64,000 nt of DNA from Pseudomonas sp. PDM16 (GCF_014851865.1 NZ_JACVAM010000004.1:248001-312000); one strand, 5' to 3'; counted from the stretch's first letter, positions 34,282-43,916 are shown. Program-made: numbers and translations. Notes: generated by a model from the letters alone, not told the origin.

Positions 34282-35724
34282 TCAGCGCTGTTCGACCCGT
34301 TGGTGCAGCTGCTGGGACAGCTGGTCCAGACGCTCGCCAAGGTTCACCAGCGACTCCTGGGCATCGAGCAGTTCGGCGGTGGCGGCCCGCTGGTGCTGGC
34401 TGGCCTCGCGCTGCGCGGCGCTATGGTCGCGGACTTTCACCAGTTGGCTGTGTGCCTTGTCCAGGGCCTCGCTGTGGTCGAGGATGGCGCTGGACAGGTT
34501 GGCGGTCAGCGTGGCGTTCTCGACCAGGGCATCACCGACCTCGCTGACCTGGATGGCGCCGGTGTTGACCGTCTGCTCGGATTGACCGAGTACGCTCTGC
34601 ACCGTATCGGCGGTCTGGTTGCTGCGCTGGGACAGCGAGCGCACCTCGTCGGCTACCACGGCGAAGCCACGGCCGTGCTCTCCAGCGCGTGCCGCCTCGA
34701 TGGCTGCGTTGAGTGCCAACAGATTGGTTTGCTGAGCAATGGCACTGATCATCTGCATGGATTCGGCGATGCGCTGGTTGCTCGACTGTATGGCCTGCAT
34801 GCTGTCCTGGGCCTGTTGCATGCGGCTGGCGCAGGCATTGACCTGGCTGCTGCTGTGCTGAGTGTCCTGGCTCAGTTGCTGCATATGTGCGGTGCTCTGT
34901 GCCAGGCTGGCGAGCACGTCATGTACCGCCAGATCGAGCTGCTGCATGGCGTCGGCTTGCTGCTGCACGTCGCCGTCTATGCTCTGGCAGCGCTGGCGCA
35001 TGCTGTCGAGCGTGCGATAGAGCTGCTGCGAAAGCTGACGCAGATCGCCAGCGCTATGGCGCACTTCGTCGAGCAGAGTGGCCAGTTGCTGACTGCCAGC
35101 AGTGGCACTCTTGCCGACCCGCTCCGCTTCTTCCAGATGCTGCTGGGCACCGTCCAGTGCCTCCTGGCGCATGCGCGCGCTGTACCACTGAGCCAGCCAC
35201 ATGGTGATCACGGGAAGCAGGTAGCCGGAGTATTCGTTGACCATGGCATCGCGGGGGCTCAGCTCGAACTGGGGCAGGGTGGCACCGGTACGGTCCAGGC
35301 GGATCAGCCAGAACACGAAGACCAGCTGCAACAGCCCCCAGAAGGCGGCACTGCGCCCACCCAACAGCAAGTAGGCAAAACCGATCACCACCAGTGGCCA
35401 GAAAATGTGTGCGGAGTGCAGCCCGCCGAGCTGGTAGATGAGGATCATGGCGTAGCTGCTGATCAGCGCCATGGCGAAGTTGGCCGCCCCACGAGCGGGC
35501 AGCCAGGCCTGGCGAAGGACCAGCAAGGCGATGGGCATGCCGATGATCAGTAGCAGGGAGCCTTGCACAAGAGCATCGTTGCCCAGGCGGCCCCACTTGA
35601 TACCGCTGTAGAGGCCGATGGCAATGCCGCATAGACAGAAGAAGGCAAGCATGCGGCTCAGCAACTGATCACTGTGATTCTGCTCGGTCTGAGGCACGAG
35701 CGTGGCTAACAGCCCTTGTTGCAT
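34282..35724 (-). CDS. Methyl-accepting chemotaxis protein with membrane-embedded sensor
   Basis: About 480 residues. Instead of a periplasmic ligand domain it has about six hydrophobic segments within residues 25-175. A HAMP-poor linker leads to the cytoplasmic signalling domain with the hairpin tip [29 protein letters not shown]. The start at 35724 has GGAG 9 bases upstream; an ATG at 35739 is also in frame. A FliA-type promoter lies just upstream, tying it to the flagellar regulon. The signal is probably sensed within or from the membrane, for example an energy state or a lipid. Confidence 0.9.
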   Translation of the reverse strand: MQQGLLATLVPQTEQNHSDQLLSRMLAFFCLCGIAIGLYSGIKWGRLGNDALVQGSLLLIIGMPIALLVLRQAWLPARGAANFAMALISSYAMILIYQLGGLHSAHIFWPLVVIGFAYLLLGGRSAAFWGLLQLVFVFWLIRLDRTGATLPQFELSPRDAMVNEYSGYLLPVITMWLAQWYSARMRQEALDGAQQHLEEAERVGKSATAGSQQLATLLDEVRHSAGDLRQLSQQLYRTLDSMRQRCQSIDGDVQQQADAMQQLDLAVHDVLASLAQSTAHMQQLSQDTQHSSSQVNACASRMQQAQDSMQAIQSSNQRIAESMQMISAIAQQTNLLALNAAIEAARAGEHGRGFAVVADEVRSLSQRSNQTADTVQSVLGQSEQTVNTGAIQVSEVGDALVENATLTANLSSAILDHSEALDKAHSQLVKVRDHSAAQREASQHQRAATAELLDAQESLVNLGERLDQLSQQLHQRVEQR

Positions 35725-35757
35725 GGGAGTTGGCTCCATTCTTATTAGTTGTCGAGC

Positions 35758-35784
35758 ATATCGGCGAAGATCACAGCGCCTTGA
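35758..35784 (-). promoter_or_regulatory. Sigma-28 (FliA) promoter of the chemoreceptor gene
   Basis: On the minus strand TCAAG, 14 bases, then GCCGATAT. This follows the FliA consensus (TAAAG/TCAAG, 14 bases, GCCGATAA) with the exact spacing, and the -10 ends 18 bases before the first possible ATG. Confidence 0.75.
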
Positions 35785-35911
35785 GTGTGCAAACTCTCTG
35801 GTGGCATTTCGCCTGCAACCAGCTTACCCAGTCAAAGAGGTGACGGCGAACAGTTGACGATAAAGCGTCGAAAACGGCTGTTTCGCCGCCTGAAAAGGCG
35901 AATAAGTCGCC

Positions 35912-36262
35912 TTATTCCGACCAGACGGCGTACTCGTTGCCGCTGGGATCGGCGAAGTGAAAGCGTCGGCCACCTGGAAAAGCGAACACCGGCTTGAGGA
36001 TTTGCCCTCCAGCCGCTTCGACCGAGTTCTGGGTGGCATTGAGGTCCGCGCTGTACAGCACGATCAGTGGGCAGCCGCGGTCACTGGAGAAGTCCTGCTG
36101 CGAACGAAAGAAGCCTCCGTCGATACCTGCTCCGATAAAGCAGGTGTAGTCCGGGCCATAGTCAGTGAAGGCCCAGCCGAATACTTTGGCGAAGAAGACC
36201 TTGCTCGCTTCGGGCTCGCGGCAGGGTATTTCCAGGTAGTTGATGCTGTGGTGCTGGTGCAT
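35912..36262 (-). CDS. VOC family (glyoxalase/bleomycin-resistance fold) protein
   Basis: A 116-residue protein built of two beta-alpha-beta-beta-beta modules: INYLEIPCREPEASKVFFAKVFGW at the front and FPGGRRFHFADPSGNEYAVWSE at the end. His (HHSINYLEI) and Glu (NEYAVW) are in positions used for metal binding in this superfamily. GGAGA precedes the ATG. Substrate unknown. Confidence 0.87.
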   Translation of the reverse strand: MHQHHSINYLEIPCREPEASKVFFAKVFGWAFTDYGPDYTCFIGAGIDGGFFRSQQDFSSDRGCPLIVLYSADLNATQNSVEAAGGQILKPVFAFPGGRRFHFADPSGNEYAVWSE

Positions 36263-36298
36263 TGTCCATCTCCTGGCTTTTGCGGGGATTCGGGCGGG

Positions 36299-37078
36299 TC
36301 AGAAGATCTTCCATGCCTGAGGATCGTCTGGCTCTTCGCCACGAGGGGTTGCCTGGGCAGTCTTGTATGCCATGTTCAATCGGGTGCCACGTTCGTTGGG
36401 GAGCTGGCGGCGTGCATCGATGAAGACCCGTTCGCCGCGCACATTCATGCGCTCAACGGAAAACCCGACATCTTCCAGCATGAGCTTCAGGCATTTCGAA
36501 GTGAAACCCCAGAAGTTGCTGCGATCGGCGTTTACCTGACCATGCTCGGGGAAGCGGCTGCCATCGGGAATGAAGCGCATCACGGGCTCGTCGGCGAGCT
36601 GACCTGGAAGTAATGCGTCGATGCAGTAGGATTCGATGAGCAGGCGGTCTTGAGACAGACCAGCGCAGTTCGCCAGCGCCAGATAGGGGTCTGATACGTG
36701 ATAGAGCAGGCCCAGGGCCAGCACGACATCGAACTTGCCGTACTGCTGGTGGGAAATGTCGAGCACATTGGCATGATGGTGTTCGATGTCTTCCAGGCCA
36801 TTGATGTACTGGGCCAGACCGAACCCGGAGTTGTCCTTGTGGCGGAAATCGAATGCCGTGACGCGCGCACCCCGGCGATGGGCTTCGAAACTGAAGAAGC
36901 CGTTGGATGCGCCGACATCGGCTAGGCTGATGCCATCCATGTCCTCGGGCAGCTCAAGCTCCTTCCACAAGCCGGTAGGGTTGTAGTTACCTTGGGTGTA
37001 CAGCCCCGGCACGATTTCGAAGTCGTGATGCCAGGACCTTCCCACGATCAGCTGTTTGGCGATTTCTGCGTCGAGCAT
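36299..37078 (-). CDS. CmoB-like (DUF1698) class I methyltransferase
   Basis: A 259-residue SAM-dependent methyltransferase: motif I SLADVGASNGFFSFEAHRRGARV, motif II VTAFDFRHKDNSG, and FDVVLALGLLYHVSDPYLALANCAG. The YHVSDP stretch and overall layout resemble CmoB/DUF1698 proteins. The N-terminal part is shorter than true CmoB, which works on tRNA wobble uridine. DUF1698 proteins also occur in glycan loci. Neighbours (VOC protein; divergent LTA-synthase-like protein) do not settle the substrate. Confidence 0.8.
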   Translation of the reverse strand: MLDAEIAKQLIVGRSWHHDFEIVPGLYTQGNYNPTGLWKELELPEDMDGISLADVGASNGFFSFEAHRRGARVTAFDFRHKDNSGFGLAQYINGLEDIEHHHANVLDISHQQYGKFDVVLALGLLYHVSDPYLALANCAGLSQDRLLIESYCIDALLPGQLADEPVMRFIPDGSRFPEHGQVNADRSNFWGFTSKCLKLMLEDVGFSVERMNVRGERVFIDARRQLPNERGTRLNMAYKTAQATPRGEEPDDPQAWKIF

Positions 37079-37366
37079 TCGTTACATCCTTTGGGAACAA
37101 ACAACAGGGCAGCGGGAAGATAACCGAAAACGCGGTTATGCAGACCGACTCCGTGTTGCGAAGGCCTGACCAAGGTCAACAACGTCCGGGAAATACCGTT
37201 TTCCAGCAGGGTCTTGGCGGAAGTGCCGCTAGAGGAGGGGTAGCACCCTCGTGGTTTCGTTGAGGAGCCGTATGAGCTGCTTCGTGAACGGAATTTTCAC
37301 TTGCTGGATCGGACAATTCCGCAATCAACTCAATGCCTTCCGTTTCAGAGACTGGACTTCCCTAGC

Positions 37367-39439
37367 ATGCTTTCAGTGGACGCCACCCGTTCCGCCGCCA
37401 TTCCCGTTGCCCGCCTGCAACCCAACGTCACCAGCCACCTGATCTTCACCCTCGCCAGTGCGCTGGTGTTGATGCTGATGTATTCGTCGTTGCGTCTGGC
37501 GTTGTTGCATCACAACAATGAACTGATCGCCGATGTCAGCCGCGGCGACCTGTTCGAGGCCTTCTTCAATGGTCTGCGCTTCGACCTGCGGGTGGTGGTG
37601 TATGCCGTGGCGCCTCTGCTGCTTTCTCTTCTCAGTCCGCGCGCCATGGCCGCGCGCAACGCGCATGTAGTTTGGCTGACGGTAGCGGCCAGCCTTACTT
37701 TGCTGCTCGGCGTGGTCGAGCTGGATTTCTATCGCGAGTTTCATCAGCGTCTGAATAGCCTGGTCTTCCAGTATCTGGAGGAGGATCTGGCCACTGTGTC
37801 GAGCATGCTCTGGCATGGTTTCCCGGTCGGTCGCTACCTGTCGGCCTGGGCTTTGGCGACGCTGGCGTTGGGCATGCTCTTCCACTGGCTGGAGGGGGCT
37901 ACCCGGCCGCGCCGAGCCAAACCAGCACTGGCCTGGTACTGGCGTCTCGGTGTGTTCTTCCTCTGCCTGCTGGTTGCGGTGATCTGCGCACGTGGCACGC
38001 TCAAGCAGGGTCCGCCGCTGCGCTGGGGGGATGCCTTCACCACCGACTCGATGTTCGCCAACCATCTGGGACTGAACGGTGTTCTGACCTTGGTCGATGC
38101 GGCCGAGAACAGTTTCTCCAGTCACCGCGACAACGCCTGGAAAGCCACGCTGCCTGAGGACGAGGCACTGCAGACGGTACGGGACATGCTGCTCGGCGAG
38201 CACGACGTGCTGGTCGATGCCGACAGTGCCGCAATCCGCCGCGACTCCACGCCGCCGATCGAAGGCACGCTGCCGATCAAGCACGTGGTGGTGATCCTGA
38301 TGGAGAGTTTCGCCGGCCGCTGGGTCGGTGCCCTGGGCAGCGATGCCGGCATTACGCCGAACTTCGACCGTCTGAGCCAGGAGGGCTTGCTGTTCACCCG
38401 TTTCTTCTCCAACGGCACGCACACCCACCAGGGCATGTTCGCCACCATGGCCTGCTTCCCCAACCTGCCTAGCTTCGAATACCTGATGCGTACGCCAGAG
38501 GGCAGCCACCAGTTCTCCGGCCTGCCACAACAGCTCAGTGCGCGTGGCTACGACGACCTGTATGTCTACAACGGCAATTTCCAGTGGGACAACCAGTCCG
38601 GTTTCTTCAGCAACCAGGGCATGCGCAATTTCATTGGCCGCGAGGACTTCGTCGATCCGGTGTTCATCGACCCGACCTGGGGCGTCTCCGACCAGGACAT
38701 GTTCGACCGCGGGGCCGCAGAATTGGCCAAGCTGGACCCGAACAAGCCGTTCTATGCGCTGCTGCAGACCCTGTCCAACCACACGCCCTACGCGCTGCCG
38801 GAACAGTTGCCGATGCCTCCGGTGACCGACAGGGGATCGTTCAACCAGCACCTCACCGCCATGCGCTATTCCGACTGGGCACTGGGTCAGTTTTTCGACA
38901 AGGCCAGGCAGTCGCCGTACTACAAGAACACCCTGTTCGTGGTTGTTGGCGATCATGGTTTCAGCAGCCCGGAGCAGCTTACCGAGATGGATCTGTTCCG
39001 CCACAACGTGCCGTTGCTGCTGATCGCTCCGGGTATCCGTGAGAAGTTCGGCGAGCGCCGCGATACTGTCGGCACCCAGATCGACGTCGTGCCAACCATC
39101 ATGGCCCGTCTGGGCGGTGAGACTCGCCAGCAGTGCTGGGGGCGCGATCTGCTCGGGCTGCCGGAGGGTGATCAGGGTGTCGGGGTGATCAAGCCATCCG
39201 GTAGCGACCAGACGGTGGCCATCGTCAGTGGCGAGAAGATTCTGGTGCAACCGAAGGATCAGCCGGCCAAGCTGTACCGCTACGACCTCGGGGAGCGCAG
39301 GGTCGAGGTACTGCAGGGCGACGCCCAGCAGCAGGCTCTGCAGAAGCGATTGGAGGCGTTCCTGCAGGTGGCGACGAAGAGCCTGCTGCAGAATACCGCC
39401 GGTGCGGTGGGGGGCAGCGCTGTTCGCGCGGAGCAGTAG
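37367..39439 (+). CDS. LTA synthase family phospholipid-headgroup transferase
   Basis: About 690 residues: roughly five membrane segments in the first 210 residues, then a periplasmic sulfatase-fold domain. The domain has VVVILMESFAGRWVGALGSD (metal Glu), a NGTHTHQGMFATMACFPNLP nucleophile region, DDLYVYNGNFQWDN and VVGDHGFSSPE. Gram-negative relatives transfer phosphoglycerol or phosphoethanolamine to periplasmic glucans or lipids. The ATG at 37367 was preferred over an upstream TTG at 37301. Confidence 0.87.
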   Translation: MLSVDATRSAAIPVARLQPNVTSHLIFTLASALVLMLMYSSLRLALLHHNNELIADVSRGDLFEAFFNGLRFDLRVVVYAVAPLLLSLLSPRAMAARNAHVVWLTVAASLTLLLGVVELDFYREFHQRLNSLVFQYLEEDLATVSSMLWHGFPVGRYLSAWALATLALGMLFHWLEGATRPRRAKPALAWYWRLGVFFLCLLVAVICARGTLKQGPPLRWGDAFTTDSMFANHLGLNGVLTLVDAAENSFSSHRDNAWKATLPEDEALQTVRDMLLGEHDVLVDADSAAIRRDSTPPIEGTLPIKHVVVILMESFAGRWVGALGSDAGITPNFDRLSQEGLLFTRFFSNGTHTHQGMFATMACFPNLPSFEYLMRTPEGSHQFSGLPQQLSARGYDDLYVYNGNFQWDNQSGFFSNQGMRNFIGREDFVDPVFIDPTWGVSDQDMFDRGAAELAKLDPNKPFYALLQTLSNHTPYALPEQLPMPPVTDRGSFNQHLTAMRYSDWALGQFFDKARQSPYYKNTLFVVVGDHGFSSPEQLTEMDLFRHNVPLLLIAPGIREKFGERRDTVGTQIDVVPTIMARLGGETRQQCWGRDLLGLPEGDQGVGVIKPSGSDQTVAIVSGEKILVQPKDQPAKLYRYDLGERRVEVLQGDAQQQALQKRLEAFLQVATKSLLQNTAGAVGGSAVRAEQ

Positions 39440-39442
39440 CGC

Positions 39443-40447
39443 TCAGGCGCCGCGCTGGAACTGGCGCGGCGCTACGCCTTTCCAGCGCTTGAAGGCGTGG
39501 ATGAAGTTGGAGGTTTCGCCGTAGCCGAGGCGTTCGGCGATTTCCTCCAGCGTCAGGCCGCCGGTAGCCAGCAGTTCTTCGGCGAGGGCCTGGCGCACTT
39601 CGTCCAGCAGCAGGCGGAAGTTGCTGCCTTCATCGTCCAGGCGGCGGCGCAGGGTGCGTGAGCTCATGTTCAGGCTGGTCGCCACCTGCTCCATGTCCGG
39701 CAGGCGGCCGGGTCGTTCGACCAGCAACCCGCGAATCCGTCCGGCCAGGCCGCCACACAGCGTACGCTTGGCCAACAGGCGCTGGCACTGCTCCTCGCAC
39801 AACTGAGCGGCCTGGGGATGGGCGCCGGCCAGCGGCAGGTCGAGCAGATGACGCGGGAAGACGAAGCGGTTTTCGGCTCGCTCGAACAGCGGCAGCAGAC
39901 CGAGTTCGTTCAGGTAGACACTCGCATCGTCCGGCATGGGCAGACGCAGTTCCATCCGCAGCAGGGGCGGTTCATCGCCGAACAGTTCGCGCATCACCTG
40001 GAGCATCCCCGACAGATCGCGCTCCAGCAGAAAGCCGCGCAGCTCCTGCGGTATGTCCCGATCATCCAGCAGCAGGTGCACTTCCTCCCCGTGCTCTTCC
40101 AGGTGCATGCCGTGGAAGGCATAGGTCAGGTCGAGGTAGCGCAGGCCGAGGCGAGCGGCGGCGCCGTAGGTTGGGCTGGCGAGCAGGGCGAACCCCCAGA
40201 TGCCATAGCTGTTGAGCTGGTAGCGTCGGCCCAGGGGCAGGCCGAATCCAGGGGGTGCACCGCATGCGCTTATCAGATTGCGCACCAGCTGCAGCTCCTG
40301 CTCGGGATCGACCTCGGCGCCGGGGTCGGCCAGCAGGCGCCAGTCAAGGCCGGTGCCGTGCAGGCAGGTGGCGATGGACAGTCCCTGGTCCACGGCGTAC
40401 TGGGTCAGGAGCTGCACGCTGATGGCGCTGCGGCGGGTGCGAGGCAT
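39443..40447 (-). CDS. AraC family transcriptional regulator
   Basis: A 334-residue regulator with an N-terminal Arabinose_bd-type domain (ISVQLLTQYAVDQGLSIATCLHGTGLDW) and a C-terminal AraC HTH ending LTLEEIAERLGYGETSNFIHAFKRWKG. It is divergent from the monooxygenase-esterase-SDR operon and probably activates it. An upstream frame to 40516 exists, but MPRTRRSAIS is the more likely start. It converges on the LTA-synthase gene with a 3-base gap. Confidence 0.9.
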   Translation of the reverse strand: MPRTRRSAISVQLLTQYAVDQGLSIATCLHGTGLDWRLLADPGAEVDPEQELQLVRNLISACGAPPGFGLPLGRRYQLNSYGIWGFALLASPTYGAAARLGLRYLDLTYAFHGMHLEEHGEEVHLLLDDRDIPQELRGFLLERDLSGMLQVMRELFGDEPPLLRMELRLPMPDDASVYLNELGLLPLFERAENRFVFPRHLLDLPLAGAHPQAAQLCEEQCQRLLAKRTLCGGLAGRIRGLLVERPGRLPDMEQVATSLNMSSRTLRRRLDDEGSNFRLLLDEVRQALAEELLATGGLTLEEIAERLGYGETSNFIHAFKRWKGVAPRQFQRGA

Positions 40448-40554
40448 GGCTTGTCCGAAAGTCACAATTTTTTGGCCGACTATGCCATAAACCGTGACGT
40501 AGGGAGTGGGTAGCATCCGTTCATCCGCAATACTGGCGGCTCACGGAGAGAACA

Positions 40555-42027
40555 ATGAACAACAAGACTCCCGAACCGGCACCCCTGCGCGTGCTGATCA
40601 TCGGTGCCGGCTTTGCCGGCCTGGGCCTCGCGATGCTGCTGAGAAGGCAGGGCCACGAGGATTTCCTGATCCTCGAAAAGGGCGATGAGCCCGGAGGCAC
40701 CTGGCGCGACAACCATTACCCCGGCGCGGCCTGCGACGTGCCCTCGCACCTGTATTCGTTTTCCTTCGAGCCCAAGCTCGACTGGAGCCGTCGTTATGCT
40801 CCGCAGCCGGAAATCTTCGCCTACGTGCGCCAATGCATCGACAACCACCAACTGGCGTCGCGCGTTCGTTGCCGCAGCGAAGTGGCGGAGGCCAGGTTCG
40901 ACGAGCTTGCCGCGCTGTGGCGGGTCACCACCACTGATGGCGCCGAGTTCAGCGCGCGGGCGCTGATCAGTGCCTGTGGCCAGCTCAACCGCCCGCTCTA
41001 CGCCAAGCTGCCGGGGTTGGAGCACTTCGCCGGTGAGAGCTTCCACTCGGCGCGCTGGCGCCACGATGTCGATCTGACCGGTAAGCGAGTGGCGGTGATC
41101 GGCACGGGCGCCAGTGCCATCCAGTTCGTGCCGCAGATCGTGCCGAAGGTAGGACGTCTGCACCTGTTCCAGCGTACGCCTGCCTATGTCATGGCCAAGC
41201 CGGACCGCCCCTACCGGCCCTTCGAACTGACAATGATGAAACGCTGGCCCTGGACGCAGAAGCTCGACCGGGCCTGGCAGTACCTGTACCACGAGGTGCG
41301 CGGCGTGGCGTTCTTCCTCTGGCCCTGGGTGATGAAGCTGCAGCGTCAGTTGGTGTTGCGTCACCTGGCCCGTGAGGTGCCGAACCCGACATTGCGGGCC
41401 AAGTTGACGCCGGACTATCCGCTGGGTTGCAAGCGTATCCTGATCAGCAACGACTACTACCCAGCGCTGCAGCAGCCGCAGGTGGAGGTGGTGAGCGAGG
41501 CGATTCGCGAGGTGACCGAGCGGGGCGTCGTCACGGCCGATGGCGTGGAGCGCGAGGTGGACGTGCTCATCCACGGTACCGGTTTTGCCGCCAGTGACTT
41601 CCTGGCGCCCATGCGCATTCGCGGCCTGGGCGGGCTGGACCTGAACCAGGCCTGGCGCGACGGTGCCGAGGCCTACAAGGGCATCAGCGTCAGTGGTTTC
41701 CCCAATCTGTTCATCCTCTATGGGCCGAACACCAACCTGGGCCACAACTCGATCATCTACATGCTCGAGAGCCAGTTCCCCTATGTGTTGGATTGCCTGA
41801 CCAAGCTCGACCAGGGCGTGCGCTACCTGGACGTGCGGCGCCATGTGCAGGATGCCTGGAATCGCCAGGTGCAGCACGATATCGGTCAGTCGGTGTGGGA
41901 GCAGGGTTGCAGCAGTTGGTACAAGAATGCGGCCGGCAAACACACCAATAACTGGGCCGGATTCACCTTCAGCTACCGCAATCACACCCGTCGGCCGCAG
42001 TGGAGCGACTATGAACTGGTCCGCTGA
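40555..42027 (+). CDS. FAD/NADPH monooxygenase (Baeyer-Villiger type)
   Basis: A 490-residue class B flavoprotein monooxygenase. FAD motif: VLIIGAGFAGLGLAMLLRRQG. GGTWRDNHYPGAACDVPSHLY is typical of the group. The fingerprint FAGESFHSARW fits FxGxxxHxxxW, and the NADPH Rossmann motif is VAVIGTGASAIQFVPQI. The enzyme inserts oxygen into a ketone to give an ester or lactone, which fits the esterase encoded next. GGAGAG precedes the ATG. Its 3' end overlaps the esterase start by 17 bases. Confidence 0.9.
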   Translation: MNNKTPEPAPLRVLIIGAGFAGLGLAMLLRRQGHEDFLILEKGDEPGGTWRDNHYPGAACDVPSHLYSFSFEPKLDWSRRYAPQPEIFAYVRQCIDNHQLASRVRCRSEVAEARFDELAALWRVTTTDGAEFSARALISACGQLNRPLYAKLPGLEHFAGESFHSARWRHDVDLTGKRVAVIGTGASAIQFVPQIVPKVGRLHLFQRTPAYVMAKPDRPYRPFELTMMKRWPWTQKLDRAWQYLYHEVRGVAFFLWPWVMKLQRQLVLRHLAREVPNPTLRAKLTPDYPLGCKRILISNDYYPALQQPQVEVVSEAIREVTERGVVTADGVEREVDVLIHGTGFAASDFLAPMRIRGLGGLDLNQAWRDGAEAYKGISVSGFPNLFILYGPNTNLGHNSIIYMLESQFPYVLDCLTKLDQGVRYLDVRRHVQDAWNRQVQHDIGQSVWEQGCSSWYKNAAGKHTNNWAGFTFSYRNHTRRPQWSDYELVR

Positions 42028-42934
42028 CCTGCCTGTGCCGGGCGCGGGCCAGCGCTTGCTCAGCGGACTGCTGCGCATCTGCACCCGCATGGTTTTTCGT
42101 ACCGGTATGCATCCTCGGGTGCCGCCGCGTCTGCAACGCGTGGCGCTACGTTTGGCCACCTCGATTGCGCCGCGGGCGGGTGGGGTGAGAATCGAGCCAG
42201 ATGTGATCGGCGGTCTGCCCTGCGAGTGGCTGGTACCGCAGCAGGATAACGGCTGGATGATGCTCTATCTGCACGGTGGCGCTTTCATGATCGGTTCGCC
42301 ACGCACCCACCGGGCCATCACCACCGCGTTGGCGAGACTTGCGGGATTGAAGGTGTGCGCTCTGGATTATCGCCTGGCCCCCGAGCATCCCTGGCCGGCG
42401 GCGGCCGATGATGCGTTGGCGGCCTACCAGGCGCTGCTGGCTCAGGGGCACCCGGCCGAGCGCATCGTCATCGCCGGCGACTCGGCGGGCGGGCAGCTGA
42501 CGCTAAGTACCGCGTTGCGTTTGCGCGACGCAGGTCTGCCGTTGCCTGCGGCGCTGGTCTGCCTCTCGCCCGTCACCGACCTGAGTGGCGCGACCTGGCA
42601 TGAGCCGGGGGCCGGCGATCCGCTGCTCAGCTACGCCTGGCTGAGCCAAGGCCTGGATGCCTATTGCCCACCAGACATAGATCGACGCTTGCCGTTGCTC
42701 TCGCCCCTGCAGGCGGACCTGTCGGGCCTGCCGCCGCTTATGGTGCAGGTTGGCGAGGATGAGCACCTGTTGACCCAGAGCCTGAAGCTGCGCGAGCACG
42801 ATGGCTTGAATCTACGTCTGGAGGTGTATCCAGGGCAGTGGCATGTTTTCCAGATCAACGCTGGCCTGTTGGAGGTTGCTGCCCTGGCGCTGCGCCGGGT
42901 TGCCAAATTCCTGGCGGAGAAGGGCTGCCGATGA
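42011..42934 (+). CDS. Alpha/beta hydrolase, HSL family esterase
   Basis: A 307-residue hormone-sensitive-lipase-type esterase. HGGAFMIGSPRTHR forms the oxyanion hole, VIAGDSAGGQLTLS carries the nucleophile Ser, and the Asp and His sit in VQVGEDEHLLTQS and PGQWHVFQI. ATG 42011 lies inside the monooxygenase gene end, and the gene overlaps the next SDR gene by 4 bases. It probably hydrolyses the ester or lactone made by the monooxygenase. Confidence 0.9.
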   Translation: MNWSADLPVPGAGQRLLSGLLRICTRMVFRTGMHPRVPPRLQRVALRLATSIAPRAGGVRIEPDVIGGLPCEWLVPQQDNGWMMLYLHGGAFMIGSPRTHRAITTALARLAGLKVCALDYRLAPEHPWPAAADDALAAYQALLAQGHPAERIVIAGDSAGGQLTLSTALRLRDAGLPLPAALVCLSPVTDLSGATWHEPGAGDPLLSYAWLSQGLDAYCPPDIDRRLPLLSPLQADLSGLPPLMVQVGEDEHLLTQSLKLREHDGLNLRLEVYPGQWHVFQINAGLLEVAALALRRVAKFLAEKGCR

Positions 42935-43686
42935 AGAGCATTCTGATTACCGGCGCTGCCTCAGGCATTGGGGCGGCCAGTGCCCGGCTGTTTCATGCGC
43001 GTGGGTGGCGAGTCGGCCTGCTGGATGTCGGCGCGGAGCCGCTCGAGGCGTTGGCTTTGGAGCTGGGCGGCGCATGGCACAAGGCATTGGATGTTACCGA
43101 TGGCGAGGCGGTGCGGCAGGCGTTGGTGGGTTTCTGTGGCGAAGAAGGGCGGCTGGATGTGCTGTTCAACTGCGCAGGTGTGCTGCGTTTCGGGTTGTTC
43201 GAGGAGATCGACCTGGACGAGCATGCCCGAGTCCTGCAGATCAACGTGTTCGGTCTGTTGCAGGTCACCCATGCCGCGTTTGTCTACCTGAAGGCGGCGA
43301 GGGGGCAGGTGATCAACATGGGGTCGGCGTCGGGGCTGTATGGCACGCCGCATATGGTCAGCTATTCAGCCTCCAAGTTTGCGGTGCGCGGGATGACCGA
43401 GGCGCTGGAGCTGGAATGGCGGCGGCACGGCATTCGTGTCGGCGAGCTGATGCCGCCGTTCGTCGCCACGCCCATGGTCGATAGCCAGAGCTTCACGCCT
43501 CCGGCCCTGCGTCGCCTGGGCGTCAGGCTGCGTGCCGAGGACGTAGCCGAGGCTGCCTGGCGACAGGTACGCTCGCCACGGGTGCACCGCACCATCCACT
43601 GGATGTTCCGCCTCCTGTACTGGTCCGGGCAGGTATCACCACCTTCGATCAACCGTGCCGTGATGGGCTGGCTGTCCCGGGACTGA
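42931..43686 (+). CDS. SDR family oxidoreductase
   Basis: A 251-residue classical SDR: TGAASGIGAASARLF cofactor motif, FNCAGVL, catalytic Ser in GSASGLYG and YSASK (YxxxK). The ATG overlaps the esterase stop by 4 bases. In a ketone-degrading module it would interconvert alcohol and ketone upstream of the monooxygenase. C-terminal HRTIHWMFRLLYWSGQ suggests membrane association. Confidence 0.9.
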   Translation: MKSILITGAASGIGAASARLFHARGWRVGLLDVGAEPLEALALELGGAWHKALDVTDGEAVRQALVGFCGEEGRLDVLFNCAGVLRFGLFEEIDLDEHARVLQINVFGLLQVTHAAFVYLKAARGQVINMGSASGLYGTPHMVSYSASKFAVRGMTEALELEWRRHGIRVGELMPPFVATPMVDSQSFTPPALRRLGVRLRAEDVAEAAWRQVRSPRVHRTIHWMFRLLYWSGQVSPPSINRAVMGWLSRD

Positions 43687-43790
43687 GCCGCCCGTCATTA
43701 CCGGCAGTCGATGTCTGGGCACAGCAGCCGATCAGGCGCTACCCTCATGTGAGGTCGGTCCTGGCTTGCATTCGCGAAGCCAGCCGTCCT

Positions 43791-43880
43791 CGGGCATTCA
43801 TGCCCGTCATGACAGATCAGGCAGCACCTGCCTGGTTCTCGGGCGGCACCCAACGGTGTCGCAAGGCCGCCGCTGGCGGC
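43791..43880 (+). other. Cluster of hairpins before rraB
   Basis: Three perfect short stems: CGGGCA-TTCA-TGCCCG (43791-43806), AGGCAG-CAC-CTGCCT (43819-43833) and GCCGCC-GCT-GGCGGC (43866-43880). None is followed by a T run. They lie between the SDR stop and the GAGAGGAGGT ribosome site of rraB, so they may form a structured 5' leader. No gene is seen in 43687-43916. Confidence 0.5.
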
Positions 43881-43916
43881 TGCGGTCAATCCATCGCCTG
43901 AGAGGAGGTCTTTGAT

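Noticed and set aside
37167..37178. TGACCAAGGTCA palindrome before the methyltransferase gene as an ANR site.
   Set aside because: Only one half carries the TTGAC/GTCAA extension and the strand context gives no anaerobic gene.
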